DNA of 44,717 nt from an uncultured Prevotellaceae bacterium (GTDB taxonomy: Bacteria > Bacteroidota > Bacteroidia > Bacteroidales > Bacteroidaceae). How positions within the stretch are numbered: the stretch's first letter is position 1; each line of letters begins with the position of its first letter. The notes under the pieces were generated by a model. That model saw only the letters and a program-made list of their open reading frames with translations, had not been told where the DNA came from and made no database searches. Made by a program: the position numbers and the translations under genes. Below are positions 1-8,494 of the stretch, piece by piece. The stretch is from positions 1 through 44,717 of the forward strand of contig ONFA01000028.1 of assembly GCA_900316975.1 (NCBI GenBank), read 5' to 3'.

Positions 1-1931
1 CCCTCGGCACCGCTGTCTTTGCGGGCACGGCACTTCACGGTGTAGTGGTCGCTGTCGATGACGCTCTTGCACAGGGCCATGCACTGTTCGCGGTTGCCGG
101 TCTGCGAGAGGATGCCGTCGGCATTCACATTCCATTGCCCGGTCATGTATTCTGGCTGTCCGCTTTTGGGCAGGGGGTCCAGGTGGGTAAAGGAGGATTT
201 CGTGCCCCATGTGGCATAGCCTACACGACTCTGCTTGGGTGTCAGCGGCTTGCTGACTTTGTCTTTGTAGGGGTCGGTCTGAGTGACTTTCAGCACCTGG
301 GTGCCTAAGTGCTGTGGCATGAGTTGCTGCACGTAGTAACTGGGTGTGCCCATGACGCGGCTGCTGCTGAAGCGTATCATGTCGGGGCGCCAGCGGGCAT
401 CGTTTTCATTCACGAAGATGGGTGCGTAGGATGCCAGTTCCACCACGTCGGAGTTGTTCTCCATGCCCATCATATAGACTGCCTCTCCCAGGGCGGCGTT
501 CATGTTGCCCAGATTTCCGTAGCCATTTGTCACGGCATACTCGCCCACATATACCTTCGGGCCTTGACGGTCGTAGGTGTCATATTTGTGGAATGCTGCG
601 GCAAACCAGTCTGGGGAGCGGTAGTAGTGTTCGTCAAGCAAATCTACGGGCAACTTGCTGTTCCATTTCGGATTGTCGTCGCCCCATGCCACCACGTTGC
701 CGATGATTTTCATGTTGGGGTATTTGGCACGGATGGCTTTGTAGAACTGCTCATAGCGCTCGTAGTAGTGGTCGCTCTGCTGGCGAGGGTCGGGCTGGTT
801 GTTTTCGTTGCCCACCTCCAGATATTCCAGTCCGAAAGGTTCGGGATGCCCATTCTTGGCGCGCATGGCACCATATTTGGATGTGACGGGACCGTTGGCA
901 TATTCGATGGCATTCATGCACTCGTCAATCCAGGGCTGGATGCTATCGTAGGGTGTCATGCCGCCATGCCACAGACCCACGTTGACCACATAGAGCGGCT
1001 TGGCGCCCAAGTCCTCTGCCAACTGCAGATATTCGTGATAGCCCAGCCCGTCAGAGGTGCGGTAGCCCCAGTTCACGTTCCAGTGTCCCTCACGCTCTTC
1101 TATCGGCCCGATGGTGCGTTCCCAGCGGAAAGCGTTGTCGGGACTCTCCTGCCCCTCCACAAAGCAGCCTCCGGGGAAGCGCATGAACTTCGGGTGCATC
1201 TGCCACAACATGTTGGCCAAATCGGGACGCATGCCGTTCTCACGGTTCTTGAACGTCGGCGGGAAAAGGCTCACCATATCAAGTTGCACCTGTCCCACGC
1301 CGTCGAAAATCAGGGCGAACTGTGCTTTCGGGTCGTTGTCGTTGGCTGTGAACGTGGCTTCGTACTTCGTCCAGCCTTTTGCCTTGGCTGAAGGGAATCC
1401 GCCCACCACCGTCTCGGCATAGGTCTGTGAGCCGTCCTGCGAGCAGAGGGCGGCCTTCACGCTTCCCTTATATTTCAGCGTCTTGGCCCAGAAGGTCAGC
1501 CGGTAACTGCGTCCCTGCACGGCATTGATGCCCCAATAGCCCTCGTTCACCAGCAGTACAGGAACAGATGACGAAGCCTTGATGTCAAGTTCAAGGGCAT
1601 TGTGCTGCACGTTGTTGAGCAAAGGCGTCTTTTTTGAAGGCTGTATGAGCCTTGCCGCCAGCCGTGAGGGGGATGCTGCAAGTGTCGTCCAACCTTGCAT
1701 GTCGGCTGGTGCGCCATAGCGTGGGCCGTCCTCGAAGGAGCGGTTGCGTATCAATTCTGCATAGATGCCACCGTCGGCAGCGTGGTTGATGTCCTCGTAG
1801 AAGATGCCGTAGAGCATGGGACTCACCTTCGGTCCGCGCTGCTGGGTGTCGATGTCAATAGTCACTTGTGCATGGACTGCTGCCGCAAAGAGGGCACAAC
1901 AGGCCATGAGAAGAGTTTTCTTGCAATTCAT
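1..1931 (-). CDS. GH51 alpha-L-arabinofuranosidase, 3' end missing
   Basis: Secreted glycosidase expected to release terminal L-arabinofuranose from plant arabinan or arabinoxylan. The gene starts at 1931 (minus strand) with a signal peptide (MNCKKTLLMACCALFAAAVHA) and runs off the left edge after 643 codons with no stop. After the signal comes the GH51 opening (SPMLYGIFYEDINHAADGG), then a carbohydrate-binding-like insert, then the (beta/alpha)8 catalytic core with RFPGGCFVEG. EYLEVGNENN (about 800-830) carries the probable acid/base Glu, and VYVGEYA (about 534-555) carries the probable nucleophile Glu. The last visible residues, after GQWNVNADG, look like the start of a concanavalin-like C-terminal domain seen in long Bacteroidetes GH51 enzymes. 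It is divergent from prfA with a 140-bp intergenic region. The family call is firm; substrate specificity is inferred. Confidence 0.93.
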   Translation of the reverse strand, partial: MNCKKTLLMACCALFAAAVHAQVTIDIDTQQRGPKVSPMLYGIFYEDINHAADGGIYAELIRNRSFEDGPRYGAPADMQGWTTLAASPSRLAARLIQPSKKTPLLNNVQHNALELDIKASSSVPVLLVNEGYWGINAVQGRSYRLTFWAKTLKYKGSVKAALCSQDGSQTYAETVVGGFPSAKAKGWTKYEATFTANDNDPKAQFALIFDGVGQVQLDMVSLFPPTFKNRENGMRPDLANMLWQMHPKFMRFPGGCFVEGQESPDNAFRWERTIGPIEEREGHWNVNWGYRTSDGLGYHEYLQLAEDLGAKPLYVVNVGLWHGGMTPYDSIQPWIDECMNAIEYANGPVTSKYGAMRAKNGHPEPFGLEYLEVGNENNQPDPRQQSDHYYERYEQFYKAIRAKYPNMKIIGNVVAWGDDNPKWNSKLPVDLLDEHYYRSPDWFAAAFHKYDTYDRQGPKVYVGEYAVTNGYGNLGNMNAALGEAVYMMGMENNSDVVELASYAPIFVNENDARWRPDMIRFSSSRVMGTPSYYVQQLMPQHLGTQVLKVTQTDPYKDKVSKPLTPKQSRVGYATWGTKSSFTHLDPLPKSGQPEYMTGQWNVNADGILSQTGNREQCMALCKSVIDSDHYTVKCRARKDSGAE

Positions 1932-1992
1932 ATATTCTTGGGTTTTGGTTATTTTTTCTTGAAATCCGTCACACTTCATCGCTAACTTTTTG

Positions 1993-2000
1993 CAAAAGTA
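1993..2000 (-). promoter_or_regulatory. -7 promoter element for the GH51 gene
   Basis: On the minus strand this reads TACTTTTG, matching the Bacteroidetes -7 consensus TAnnTTTG. It lies about 60 nt upstream of the GH51 start codon. I see no clear -33 TTTG at the right spacing. Confidence 0.55.
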
Positions 2001-2043
2001 CAAAAAAATCCGTAAGGAAGAAGCCTTCTCGCCTATATTTTCG

Positions 2044-2051
2044 TAACTTTG
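2044..2051 (+). promoter_or_regulatory. -7 promoter element for prfA
   Basis: TAACTTTG matches the Bacteroidetes TAnnTTTG -7 element and lies 20 nt before the prfA ATG, in the divergent GH51/prfA region. A -33 element is not obvious. Confidence 0.7.
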
Positions 2052-2071
2052 CACTCAAAACGGACAACAAT

Positions 2072-3184
2072 ATGGCAACAGAAAATACATTATTGGAGAA
2101 ATTGGAGGGGTTGGTGCCTCGGTTTGAGGAGGTTTCGACCCTCATCACCGACCCGAACGTGATTGCCGACCAAAAGCGGTATGTGCAGTTGACGAAGGAA
2201 TACAAGAACCTGGAGGACATCATGAAGGCCCGACAGGAATACATCAATGCCACCAAGGGACTGGAGGAGGCGAAGGAACTGCTCGCTTTGGAGGATGACC
2301 CCGAGATGAAAGAGATGGCGCGCGAGGAAATCGCCACCAACGAGAAGCGCATCCCAGAACTGGAGGAGGAAATCAAACTCCTGCTCATCCCTGCCGACCC
2401 AGAGGACAGCAAGAACGTGACACTGGAAATCCGTGGCGGAACGGGTGGCGACGAGGCGGCTCTCTTTGCGGGCGACTTGTTCCGCATGTACTCGAAATAC
2501 TGCGAAATGAAGGGCTGGCACCTCACTGTGTCCTCCTTCTCCGAGGGTGCCGTGGGTGGTTACAAGGAAATCATCTGTAGTGTGACAGGCGAGAACGTGT
2601 ATGGCACCATGAAGTATGAGTCGGGGGTGCATCGTGTGCAGCGTGTGCCTGTGACGGAAACGCAGGGTCGTGTGCATACTTCAGCAGCCACCGTGGCCGT
2701 ATTGCCCGAAGCCGAACCCTTCGACGTGCAGATTAACGAGGGTGAAATCAAGTGGGACACCTTCCGCTCCTCGGGTGCTGGCGGTCAGAACGTGAACAAG
2801 GTGGAGTCGGGTGTGCGTGCCCGCTATATGTGGACCAACCCCAACACGGGCGAGAAGGAGGAAATCCTTGTGGAGTGTACGGAAACCCGCGACCAGCCAA
2901 AGAACAAGGAACGTGCCCTTGCCCGATTGCGCACCTACATCTACGACCGTGAGCATCAAAAGTACATCGACGACATTGCCTCGCGCCGCAAGACCCTCGT
3001 CTCCACCGGCGACCGCTCTGCCAAAATCCGCACCTACAACTATCCGCAAGGCCGCATCACCGACCACCGCATCAACTACACCATCTACAACCTCGCCGCC
3101 TTCATGGACGGCAACATCCAAGACTGCATCGACCACCTCATCGTGGCAGAGAATGCGGAGCGGTTGAAGGAAGCAGAACTTTAA
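2072..3184 (+). CDS. prfA: Peptide chain release factor 1
   Basis: Cytoplasmic class I release factor that recognises UAA and UAG in the ribosomal A site and triggers peptidyl-tRNA hydrolysis. The 370-residue length is normal for RF1. The N-terminal half is a charged helical domain (about 1-110). The codon-recognition region contains the RF1-type PxT tripeptide as PVT at 193-195 (RVPVTETQGRVHTSA), not the SPF of RF2. The catalytic GGQ is at 237-239 (SSGAGGQNVNKVESGVR). The start is supported by the TAACTTTG element 20 nt upstream. The stop codon is followed within a few bases by a palindromic repeat (3187-3296). No anomaly in the protein. Confidence 0.98.
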   Translation: MATENTLLEKLEGLVPRFEEVSTLITDPNVIADQKRYVQLTKEYKNLEDIMKARQEYINATKGLEEAKELLALEDDPEMKEMAREEIATNEKRIPELEEEIKLLLIPADPEDSKNVTLEIRGGTGGDEAALFAGDLFRMYSKYCEMKGWHLTVSSFSEGAVGGYKEIICSVTGENVYGTMKYESGVHRVQRVPVTETQGRVHTSAATVAVLPEAEPFDVQINEGEIKWDTFRSSGAGGQNVNKVESGVRARYMWTNPNTGEKEEILVECTETRDQPKNKERALARLRTYIYDREHQKYIDDIASRRKTLVSTGDRSAKIRTYNYPQGRITDHRINYTIYNLAAFMDGNIQDCIDHLIVAENAERLKEAEL

Positions 3185-3186
3185 GC

Positions 3187-3296
3187 AGTTGACAGTTGAA
3201 AATTGACAGTTGACAGTTACCATGCGGACAGAAGGTGACCAGCTGTCAACTGTCAACTATCAACTGTCAACTATCAACTATTAACTGTCAACTATC
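3187..3296 (+). repeat. Palindromic element with 7-bp tandem arms, intergenic copy
   Basis: The left arm is built from the heptad GTTGACA. It is followed by a core containing CCATGCGGACA, and the right arm is built from the complementary TGTCAAC/TATCAAC units. It fills the whole gap between prfA and the next gene and ends at the ATG of the DUF4153 gene, so that gene has no separate leader or Shine-Dalgarno. Arm and core resemble the elements inside pyrF (5526-5630) and the HD gene (6856-6960), but the centre (after GCGGACA) differs. It could act as a hairpin terminator or RNA stabiliser for prfA. Confidence 0.85.
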
Positions 3297-5039
3297 ATGA
3301 AGCTATCCAGTGCCCCAGAAGCCATCATCAATGCTTTGCAGAATTGCATCAAGCGTTTTCCCGTTGCCGTTGCTTTCATCACGGCTTTGACGCTATTCCT
3401 CATCTTCCTTATTATTGATGAGGAGAAGACGCTCAGCGGACAAGCAAATGGCACGATCGTCTACTATTTGTCGGTGGGGTATCTGCTGTCGCTCACTTTG
3501 CGTCTGTGGGCAGAGGACGGGCGGAAACAACGGACGGTGCTGATTGTCAACATCGTGGCACACCTCCTGTTGCTGGCTGATGCCTTCTATATTTACCACA
3601 CCACAGGCGATGAGAGACAAACCAACTGGGAACTCTACGTGGCGCACGCTGCCACCATTCTCTCCCTATGGCTTTCGCTGTTCTTCCTCTCGTTCTTCAA
3701 GGAGAGAGACAACATCGCTTCGTGGAACTTCACCAAGAGGCTTATCCTCAACTCCATCATTTGCTATTTCATTGGCAACGTGCTGTCTGGCGGCTTCGTG
3801 TTGCTGCTCACATCCTTCAACTTCCTTTTCAACATCGACCTTGGGTATAAATGGATGCTCATTGCAGAGACGCTGATAGGCATGCTTCTGCCTACGCTCC
3901 TTTTCCTCGGACGCATTCCTCAGGGAGAGCAGAAGTTCGACAGGAAACCCCTCGATTCCAACTTCCTCAATGCCGTCATACGCTATCTGTTCCTGGGGTT
4001 AGAGGGGTTGTACATCATCGTCCTATACATCTATGCCACCCTCATTCTCATTCGTTGGGAACTGCCCAACGGCAAGGTGTCGATGTTGGTCGTGGTGTCA
4101 ATGGTGGGACTCATCCTCATTGAGTTTGGACTTTATCCTGTCCGCAAGTTGCAGAACAAGAACACGGACAACTTCATCGCCCGCTATCTGCCTGTGGCAA
4201 TACTGCCACTGCTGCTGCTCATGACGGTCGGCATCATCCGCCGTTTCAGCGACTACGGCGTCACCATCAGTCGCCTCTACCTCATCACCCTCAACCTGTG
4301 GTTCTACTTCGTCTGCATCACGCTCTTCCAGACCAAGGCACGACGCATCAACTGGATCACCATTTCCTTCGCCCTCATCTTCCTGCTCACATCGGCTTTC
4401 CCTATCAACTATTTCAGCATCACGCGCAACTGCATGGACAGCAAGATTAGGAAGATGCTGTATAGCACAGACATGATAAGAGTAAGGAAGTTCCCGCTCA
4501 ACGAACGGCAATACAAGCATCTCCTCCACATCCTGACCAAGGAGGAGGCTGTCGAGCTGAACGACAAGATGAGATACATGAGGGAATATTTCGGAAGCCA
4601 CTACACGGATGCCTACGTGAAGGACACCACAGAGGTTTACTTCTACTACGACTTCCTCAGCGACACACCGTCTCAATCAACAATCTTAGAAAATTACTAT
4701 ATCGGCAACGGCTGTGAGGACTTTGCCATCGACATATCAGAGGGATACGAAAAGATATTCAGGGTTTACACGCCGACTGTCACAGTTCCTTCCAACCAGA
4801 ACATCGTTCAGTTAGTCGCTGAATTCAGAGGCGAAGCCCTTGACACCGTCTTCGTCAATCTCGACACACTCCGTGCTCACAAACACTCTATGCCAGCGCC
4901 TTTCCCATTGCCTTGTGCATCGAATCACAATATATACATGGTGACCCATTTCAGCATCAGCCCATTGAACGACTCTCGCACGAACAAGGTCGAGAGCATC
5001 ATGGTTGACGTCACGGGTTTCGTCCTACAAAAGAAATAA
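3297..5039 (+). CDS. DUF4153-type multi-pass inner-membrane protein
   Basis: Integral membrane protein of 580 residues with no known biochemical function. The first about 370 residues contain roughly ten hydrophobic helices (for example 22-40, 55-70, 83-100 and 148-180). Conserved-looking stretches such as WELPNGKVSM and the final membrane block before NYFSITRNCMDS match what I remember of the Bacteroidetes DUF4153 family. The last about 200 residues, after the membrane region, are soluble, acidic and aromatic, and are probably on one face of the membrane. The start codon directly abuts the palindromic repeat, so translation initiation is unusual. The family call is from memory of the pattern and is moderate; the membrane topology is clear. 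Confidence 0.75.
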   Translation: MKLSSAPEAIINALQNCIKRFPVAVAFITALTLFLIFLIIDEEKTLSGQANGTIVYYLSVGYLLSLTLRLWAEDGRKQRTVLIVNIVAHLLLLADAFYIYHTTGDERQTNWELYVAHAATILSLWLSLFFLSFFKERDNIASWNFTKRLILNSIICYFIGNVLSGGFVLLLTSFNFLFNIDLGYKWMLIAETLIGMLLPTLLFLGRIPQGEQKFDRKPLDSNFLNAVIRYLFLGLEGLYIIVLYIYATLILIRWELPNGKVSMLVVVSMVGLILIEFGLYPVRKLQNKNTDNFIARYLPVAILPLLLLMTVGIIRRFSDYGVTISRLYLITLNLWFYFVCITLFQTKARRINWITISFALIFLLTSAFPINYFSITRNCMDSKIRKMLYSTDMIRVRKFPLNERQYKHLLHILTKEEAVELNDKMRYMREYFGSHYTDAYVKDTTEVYFYYDFLSDTPSQSTILENYYIGNGCEDFAIDISEGYEKIFRVYTPTVTVPSNQNIVQLVAEFRGEALDTVFVNLDTLRAHKHSMPAPFPLPCASNHNIYMVTHFSISPLNDSRTNKVESIMVDVTGFVLQKK

Positions 5040-5057
5040 CTAAAACATCAAGAATAT

Positions 5058-5960
5058 ATGACACGCAAAGAACTCATCAACCAGATTTTCACGAAGAAGA
5101 CCTTCCTGTGTGTAGGTCTCGACACCGACATCAAGAAGATTCCTGAACACCTGCTGAAGGAGGAAGACCCCATCTTTGCCTTCAACAAGGCAATTATTGA
5201 TGCCACCGCACCCTATTGTGTGGCTTACAAGCCCAACCTCGCTTTCTATGAGAGCATGGGCGTGAAGGGATGGATTTCGTTTGAGAAGACCATCCAGTAC
5301 CTCAACGAGAACTATCCCCAGCACTTCATCATCGCCGATGCCAAGCGCGGCGACATCGGCAACACCAGTGCAATGTATGCCCGCACCTTCTTCGAGGAAA
5401 TCAACCTCGATGCCCTCACCGTTGCTCCCTACATGGGCGAGGACAGCGTGACACCATTCCTCCAGTATGAGGGTAAGTGGGTCATCCTCTTGGCACTCAC
5501 TTCCAACAAGGGCAGCCACGACTTCCAACTGCTTCCAATTGATAGTGGAGAGTTGACAGTTGACAGTTGCCATGCGGACAATTCACAAAGCGGCAGCCAA
5601 CTGTCAACTGTCAACTGTCAACTGTCAACTCCCAAAGAGCGTCTCTTCGAGAAGGTGCTGAAGAAGAGCCAGGAATGGGGCAACAAGGACAACATGATGT
5701 ATGTGGTAGGTGCCACACAGGGCAAGATGTTCGCAGACATCCGCAAGGTGGTTCCCGACCACTTCCTGCTCGTGCCTGGCATCGGCGCACAAGGTGGCAG
5801 CCTCGAAGAAGTGTGCAAGTACGGCATGACCAAGGATTGCGGCCTGCTCGTCAACTCCTCACGTGCCATCATCTATGCCGACAAGACCGAACGGTTTGCC
5901 GAAGTGGCTGGCGAGGAAGCACGAAAAGTGGCAGAACAGATGAAGGTACTACTTCATTAA
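5058..5960 (+). CDS. pyrF: Orotidine 5'-phosphate decarboxylase with a 35-residue repeat-encoded insert
   Basis: Cytoplasmic enzyme that decarboxylates OMP to UMP, the last step of de novo pyrimidine synthesis. It belongs to the long bacterial type of about 270 residues: FLCVGLDTD near the N-terminus, [11 protein letters not shown], the catalytic [11 protein letters not shown] at about 94-104, and a phosphate-binding [10 protein letters not shown] near the C-terminus. At 300 residues it is about 30 longer than usual. The excess is explained by residues 157-191, encoded entirely by a palindromic DNA repeat (5526-5630) inserted in frame between [11 protein letters not shown] and the [14 protein letters not shown] helix. 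The insert avoids all the conserved motifs. The gene appears intact and probably functional. It starts 18 bp after the DUF4153 gene, so the two may be co-transcribed. Confidence 0.96.
   Translation: MTRKELINQIFTKKTFLCVGLDTDIKKIPEHLLKEEDPIFAFNKAIIDATAPYCVAYKPNLAFYESMGVKGWISFEKTIQYLNENYPQHFIIADAKRGDIGNTSAMYARTFFEEINLDALTVAPYMGEDSVTPFLQYEGKWVILLALTSNKGSHDFQLLPIDSGELTVDSCHADNSQSGSQLSTVNCQLSTPKERLFEKVLKKSQEWGNKDNMMYVVGATQGKMFADIRKVVPDHFLLVPGIGAQGGSLEEVCKYGMTKDCGLLVNSSRAIIYADKTERFAEVAGEEARKVAEQMKVLLH
5526..5630 (+). repeat. Palindromic element inside pyrF (in frame, 35 codons)
   Basis: 105-bp element. The left arm is AGTTGACAGTTGACAGTTG (5551-5569), the core contains CCATGCGGACAATTCACAAA, and the right arm is made of CAACTGT heptads. 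It begins exactly on a codon boundary and has the same length as the copy in the HD gene, with 7 mismatches by my count. It encodes [14 protein letters not shown]...SQLST. Because the arm unit is 7 bp, TGA falls into successive frames, so in this orientation the left arm leaves only one frame open. That is the frame used. Confidence 0.95.
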
Positions 5961-5969
5961 TTTTCTCAA

Positions 5970-6061
5970 CAACGGATTGTACGGATTAAACGGATTTAAC
6001 ATGCCATCCGATATTCCCCAAACATCTCACATGAAATCCGTATAATCCGTGTAATCCGTTG
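5970..6061 (+). repeat. Palindromic element between pyrF and the HD gene
   Basis: Arms at 5970-5997 and 6034-6061 are inverted copies with about 25 of 28 positions matching. Each arm is a 9-bp tandem of the type ACGGATTnn. The 36-bp loop contains no gene. It occupies nearly all of the pyrF-HD gap and could be a transcription terminator or RNA-processing hairpin. It differs in sequence from the GTTGACA element but has the same architecture. Confidence 0.85.
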
Positions 6062-6096
6062 TAAAAAATCCTCGTTGTTAAAAAAATCCATGTCCC

Positions 6097-7434
6097 ATGC
6101 AATCCGCTAAAATCATCAACGACCCTGTGTTCGGGTTCATCCGCGTGCCACGCGGTTTGTTGCTCGACATCGTGCGCCATCCCGCCTTCTACCGTCTCAG
6201 CCGCATCAAGCAGTTGGGAGGTGCCAACATCGTTTATCCAGGGGCTCAACACACCCGTTTTCAGCATTCGTTGGGTGCTTTCCACCTGATGGGAAAGGCT
6301 ATCTTTTCCCTGCAACAGAAAGGGCACTTCATTTTCGACAGCGAGGCAGAAGCGGTGCAGGCAGCCATCCTCTTGCACGACATCGGGCACGGGCCGTTCA
6401 GTCATGTATTGGAACACACCCTCATCAGCGGTGTGAGTCATGAGGACATCTCGTTGATGGTGATGGAACAGATGAATGACGAGTTTCGCGGACAACTCTC
6501 TCTCGCCATCAAGATTTTCAAGGACGAATACCCCAAACGCTTCCTCCACCAACTCATCTCCTCACAACTCGACATGGACAGGCTCGACTACCTGAAGCGC
6601 GATGCCTTCTTCACAGGCGTGAACGAAGCCAACATCGGCTCCTCACGCATCATCGACATGCTCGACATGGTGGACGACCAACTCGTGGTCGATAAGAAGG
6701 GCATCTACTCCATCGAGAACTACCTCGTCAGCCGCCGCCTCATGTACTGGCAGGTGTATCTGCACAAGACCTCCGTGGCTGCCGAGCACGTGATGATCAA
6801 CGCACTGAAACGGGCCAAGCAACTGGCGAAGCAAGAACTCTCAACTCTCAACAGTCAACTCCTTCCAGTTGACAGTGGAAAGTTGACAGTTGACAGTTGC
6901 CATGTGGACAATTCACAAAGCGGCAGCCAACTCTCAACTGTCAACAGTCAACTGTCAACTCTATTCGCCTCCCCAGCCCTCCGCTTCTTCCTCTACAACG
7001 ACATCGACCGCCAGACCTTCTTCAGCCAGCCCGAATGCCTGCAGAACTACCTCACCCTCGACGACAACGACATCTGGTCGGCCATGAAAGTGTGGTGCAA
7101 CCATCCTGACCCCATCCTCTCCCTGCTCAGCCGCGACTTCATCAACCGCAACATCTTCAAGGTGGAGATGAGTGACGAACCTGTCAGCGAAGAACGCAAA
7201 CAGCAGAAACTGCAAGAGTTGGCGGAACACTATCATGTGTCAACAGACGATGCCAACTACCTCATTTCCAGCATTGAAGTGGGCAAAGACATGTATAGCG
7301 TGGACGATGACCAGATTGAAATCCGCTTCAACGACGGCACCACACGCGACCTGACAGAAGCAAGCGACATGCTGAGCACATCGCTTGCCACCAAGAAAAT
7401 CCGCAAGCACTATTTCTGCTACCAGCGGATGTAA
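6097..7434 (+). CDS. HD-domain phosphohydrolase (dGTPase-like) with a repeat-encoded insert
   Basis: Metal-dependent phosphohydrolase of the HD superfamily, related to deoxyguanosinetriphosphate triphosphohydrolases and widespread in Bacteroidetes; its substrate is unknown. The metal-binding set is visible: His in HTRFQHSLGAFHL (about 48-60), the HD pair in LLHDIGHGPFSH (about 91-102), and the distal Asp in LDMDRLDYLKRDAFF. The length is 445 residues. About 41 residues (roughly 248-288, ELSTLNSQLLPVDS...SQLST) come from a palindromic DNA repeat inserted between the LKRAKQLAKQ helix and LFASPALRFFLYND. The core insert is nearly identical to that in PyrF and in the same reading phase. All catalytic residues lie upstream of it. 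It is convergent with the lipoprotein gene at 7451, with only 16 bp between them. Confidence 0.9.
   Translation: MQSAKIINDPVFGFIRVPRGLLLDIVRHPAFYRLSRIKQLGGANIVYPGAQHTRFQHSLGAFHLMGKAIFSLQQKGHFIFDSEAEAVQAAILLHDIGHGPFSHVLEHTLISGVSHEDISLMVMEQMNDEFRGQLSLAIKIFKDEYPKRFLHQLISSQLDMDRLDYLKRDAFFTGVNEANIGSSRIIDMLDMVDDQLVVDKKGIYSIENYLVSRRLMYWQVYLHKTSVAAEHVMINALKRAKQLAKQELSTLNSQLLPVDSGKLTVDSCHVDNSQSGSQLSTVNSQLSTLFASPALRFFLYNDIDRQTFFSQPECLQNYLTLDDNDIWSAMKVWCNHPDPILSLLSRDFINRNIFKVEMSDEPVSEERKQQKLQELAEHYHVSTDDANYLISSIEVGKDMYSVDDDQIEIRFNDGTTRDLTEASDMLSTSLATKKIRKHYFCYQRM
6856..6960 (+). repeat. Palindromic element inside the HD gene (in frame, 35 codons)
   Basis: This is a 105-bp copy of the element in pyrF with 7 mismatches and no indel by my alignment (3 silent, 4 amino-acid changing). 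It also begins on a codon boundary and is read in the same frame, giving QLLPVDSGKLTVDS...SQLST. Related sequence (CAACTCTCAACAGT) extends upstream to about 6838, so the inserted unit here may be about 123 bp. Confidence 0.95.
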
Positions 7435-7450
7435 GTTTTGGCACAAGGAA

Positions 7451-7843
7451 TCACTTTCCTGCATCCATCTTCCACGTGCCATCAACCTTGAGCACCTTGA
7501 CCTTTTCGCTCTTGGCTGAGCCATCAACATATTTCAACGTATAGTCAACATTTGCAGAGTTGCCATCTTCTGCCATCTCCACGTTTGTGATTTCCACGCC
7601 AGAAATGCCACCTTTCTTGTCGAGTTCCTTACCCAACTTGTCGCGAAGCATGGTTGCATACTGTTGCTTTTGACTATCCGTGGGTGACTTCTTGAAATAG
7701 AAGAGGTCAATGGCATCCTCATATTGTCCAGCTTGGATGTCTGCCACATACTGCTGTATCACACCTTCAGGAGAATTTTTAGAGCATGACACAAAAGTCA
7801 AGACTACAAGCGCAAGGCTCAGAATGGAAAGAACTTTTTTCAT
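7451..7843 (-). CDS. Small DUF4878-like lipoprotein
   Basis: This 130-residue protein has a lipoprotein signal (MKKVLSILSLALVVLTFVSC, lipidation Cys20), so it should be membrane anchored in the envelope. The mature part (SPEGVIQQYVADIQAGQYEDAIDLF...) looks like a DUF4878 NTF2-like fold: a helical start with repeated A/Y residues, then alternating beta strands ending in VKVLKVDGTWKMDAGK. The function of that family is unknown to me. Its ATG overlaps the stop of the upstream YiiX-like gene by 4 bp (ATGA), so translation is probably coupled. Family assignment is by pattern and moderately sure. Confidence 0.82.
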   Translation of the reverse strand: MKKVLSILSLALVVLTFVSCSKNSPEGVIQQYVADIQAGQYEDAIDLFYFKKSPTDSQKQQYATMLRDKLGKELDKKGGISGVEITNVEMAEDGNSANVDYTLKYVDGSAKSEKVKVLKVDGTWKMDAGK

Positions 7844-8466
7844 TGTTGTTGAGTTTTAAAGGGTTTAACATATATAATCTTTGAACTATTTTCGATGTCG
7901 CAAGGGAAGATGCACTCACCATCCTGACTGAAAAGGCTCGGCACCTCATGACGATGTCCCTCACTGAGGTCGATTCCCTGATGAAGGTAGGCTTGCCAGA
8001 CAAGTTCGGTGCAGTAGATTTGGAGAGTGTCTGACAAGAGATAGTCGTTATCAAACTCTACTCGCTCCTCCACTTTCCGCAAGGCGTAGCGGGTTGCTTC
8101 GGCTGCCATGCTGTCAGAACAGTCCACCCTCATCCATGCGCCACGAATGGCTCTGTCGGCAGCATAGAAATCACTGATAGATTCTTCTTTCAACCACTCC
8201 GATTGTCCCTTCTCAGCCTCCCCCGGAACAGCATGGACGACTTTCCATTGAGCCGTAAGCGTATCATAATGGAGGATACCGATGTGAGAATAGATAGAAC
8301 TGCTCGCCTCTGTCACCACACGGCTTTCAGCTCCAGAGCCACACCGCAGGACAAGGTCACCTTCTCGAAATGCCTCCTGTCCGGTCAGCACCACCACCTC
8401 ATGGTGTTCAGCGCACCCGCATAAGACGAGTGCTATCAGCAGGATGAATTTTAGTGACTTTACCAT
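7840..8466 (-). CDS. YiiX/YebB-like permuted NlpC/P60 cysteine hydrolase, lipoprotein
   Basis: A 208-residue envelope lipoprotein (signal MVKSLKFILLIALVLCGC, lipidation Cys18). The mature part matches the permuted NlpC/P60 (YiiX/YebB-like) pattern: EGDLVLRCGSG, then SSSIYSHIGIL with the probable catalytic His, VVHAVPGE, and YLLSDTLQIYCTELVWQAY with the probable catalytic Cys. Members of this superfamily act as amidases or peptidases on peptidoglycan peptides or lipids; the substrate here is unknown. It forms a two-gene operon with the DUF4878-like gene. A TACCTTTG element lies just 9 nt upstream of the start codon, which suggests a very short leader. Confidence 0.85.
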   Translation of the reverse strand: MVKSLKFILLIALVLCGCAEHHEVVVLTGQEAFREGDLVLRCGSGAESRVVTEASSSIYSHIGILHYDTLTAQWKVVHAVPGEAEKGQSEWLKEESISDFYAADRAIRGAWMRVDCSDSMAAEATRYALRKVEERVEFDNDYLLSDTLQIYCTELVWQAYLHQGIDLSEGHRHEVPSLFSQDGECIFPCDIENSSKIIYVKPFKTQQQ

Positions 8467-8474
8467 AATCGCGT

Positions 8475-8482
8475 CAAAGGTA
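8475..8482 (-). promoter_or_regulatory. -7 promoter element for the YiiX-like operon
   Basis: On the minus strand this reads TACCTTTG, a match to TAnnTTTG, immediately upstream of the start at 8466. The spacing implies a nearly leaderless mRNA if this element is used. Confidence 0.6.
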
Positions 8483-8494
8483 CGGATTCTCAGT

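Noticed and set aside
45..1391. Plus-strand open frames of 87 and 360 codons
   Set aside because: They lie antisense to the GH51 arabinofuranosidase, whose frame shows signal peptide, conserved motifs and codon pattern; these are antisense shadows.
5526..6960. CRISPR array explanation for the repeated GTTGACA/CAACTGT units
   Set aside because: Units are only 7 bp, arranged as inverted arms around a shared core, with no evenly sized unique spacers and no cas genes nearby.
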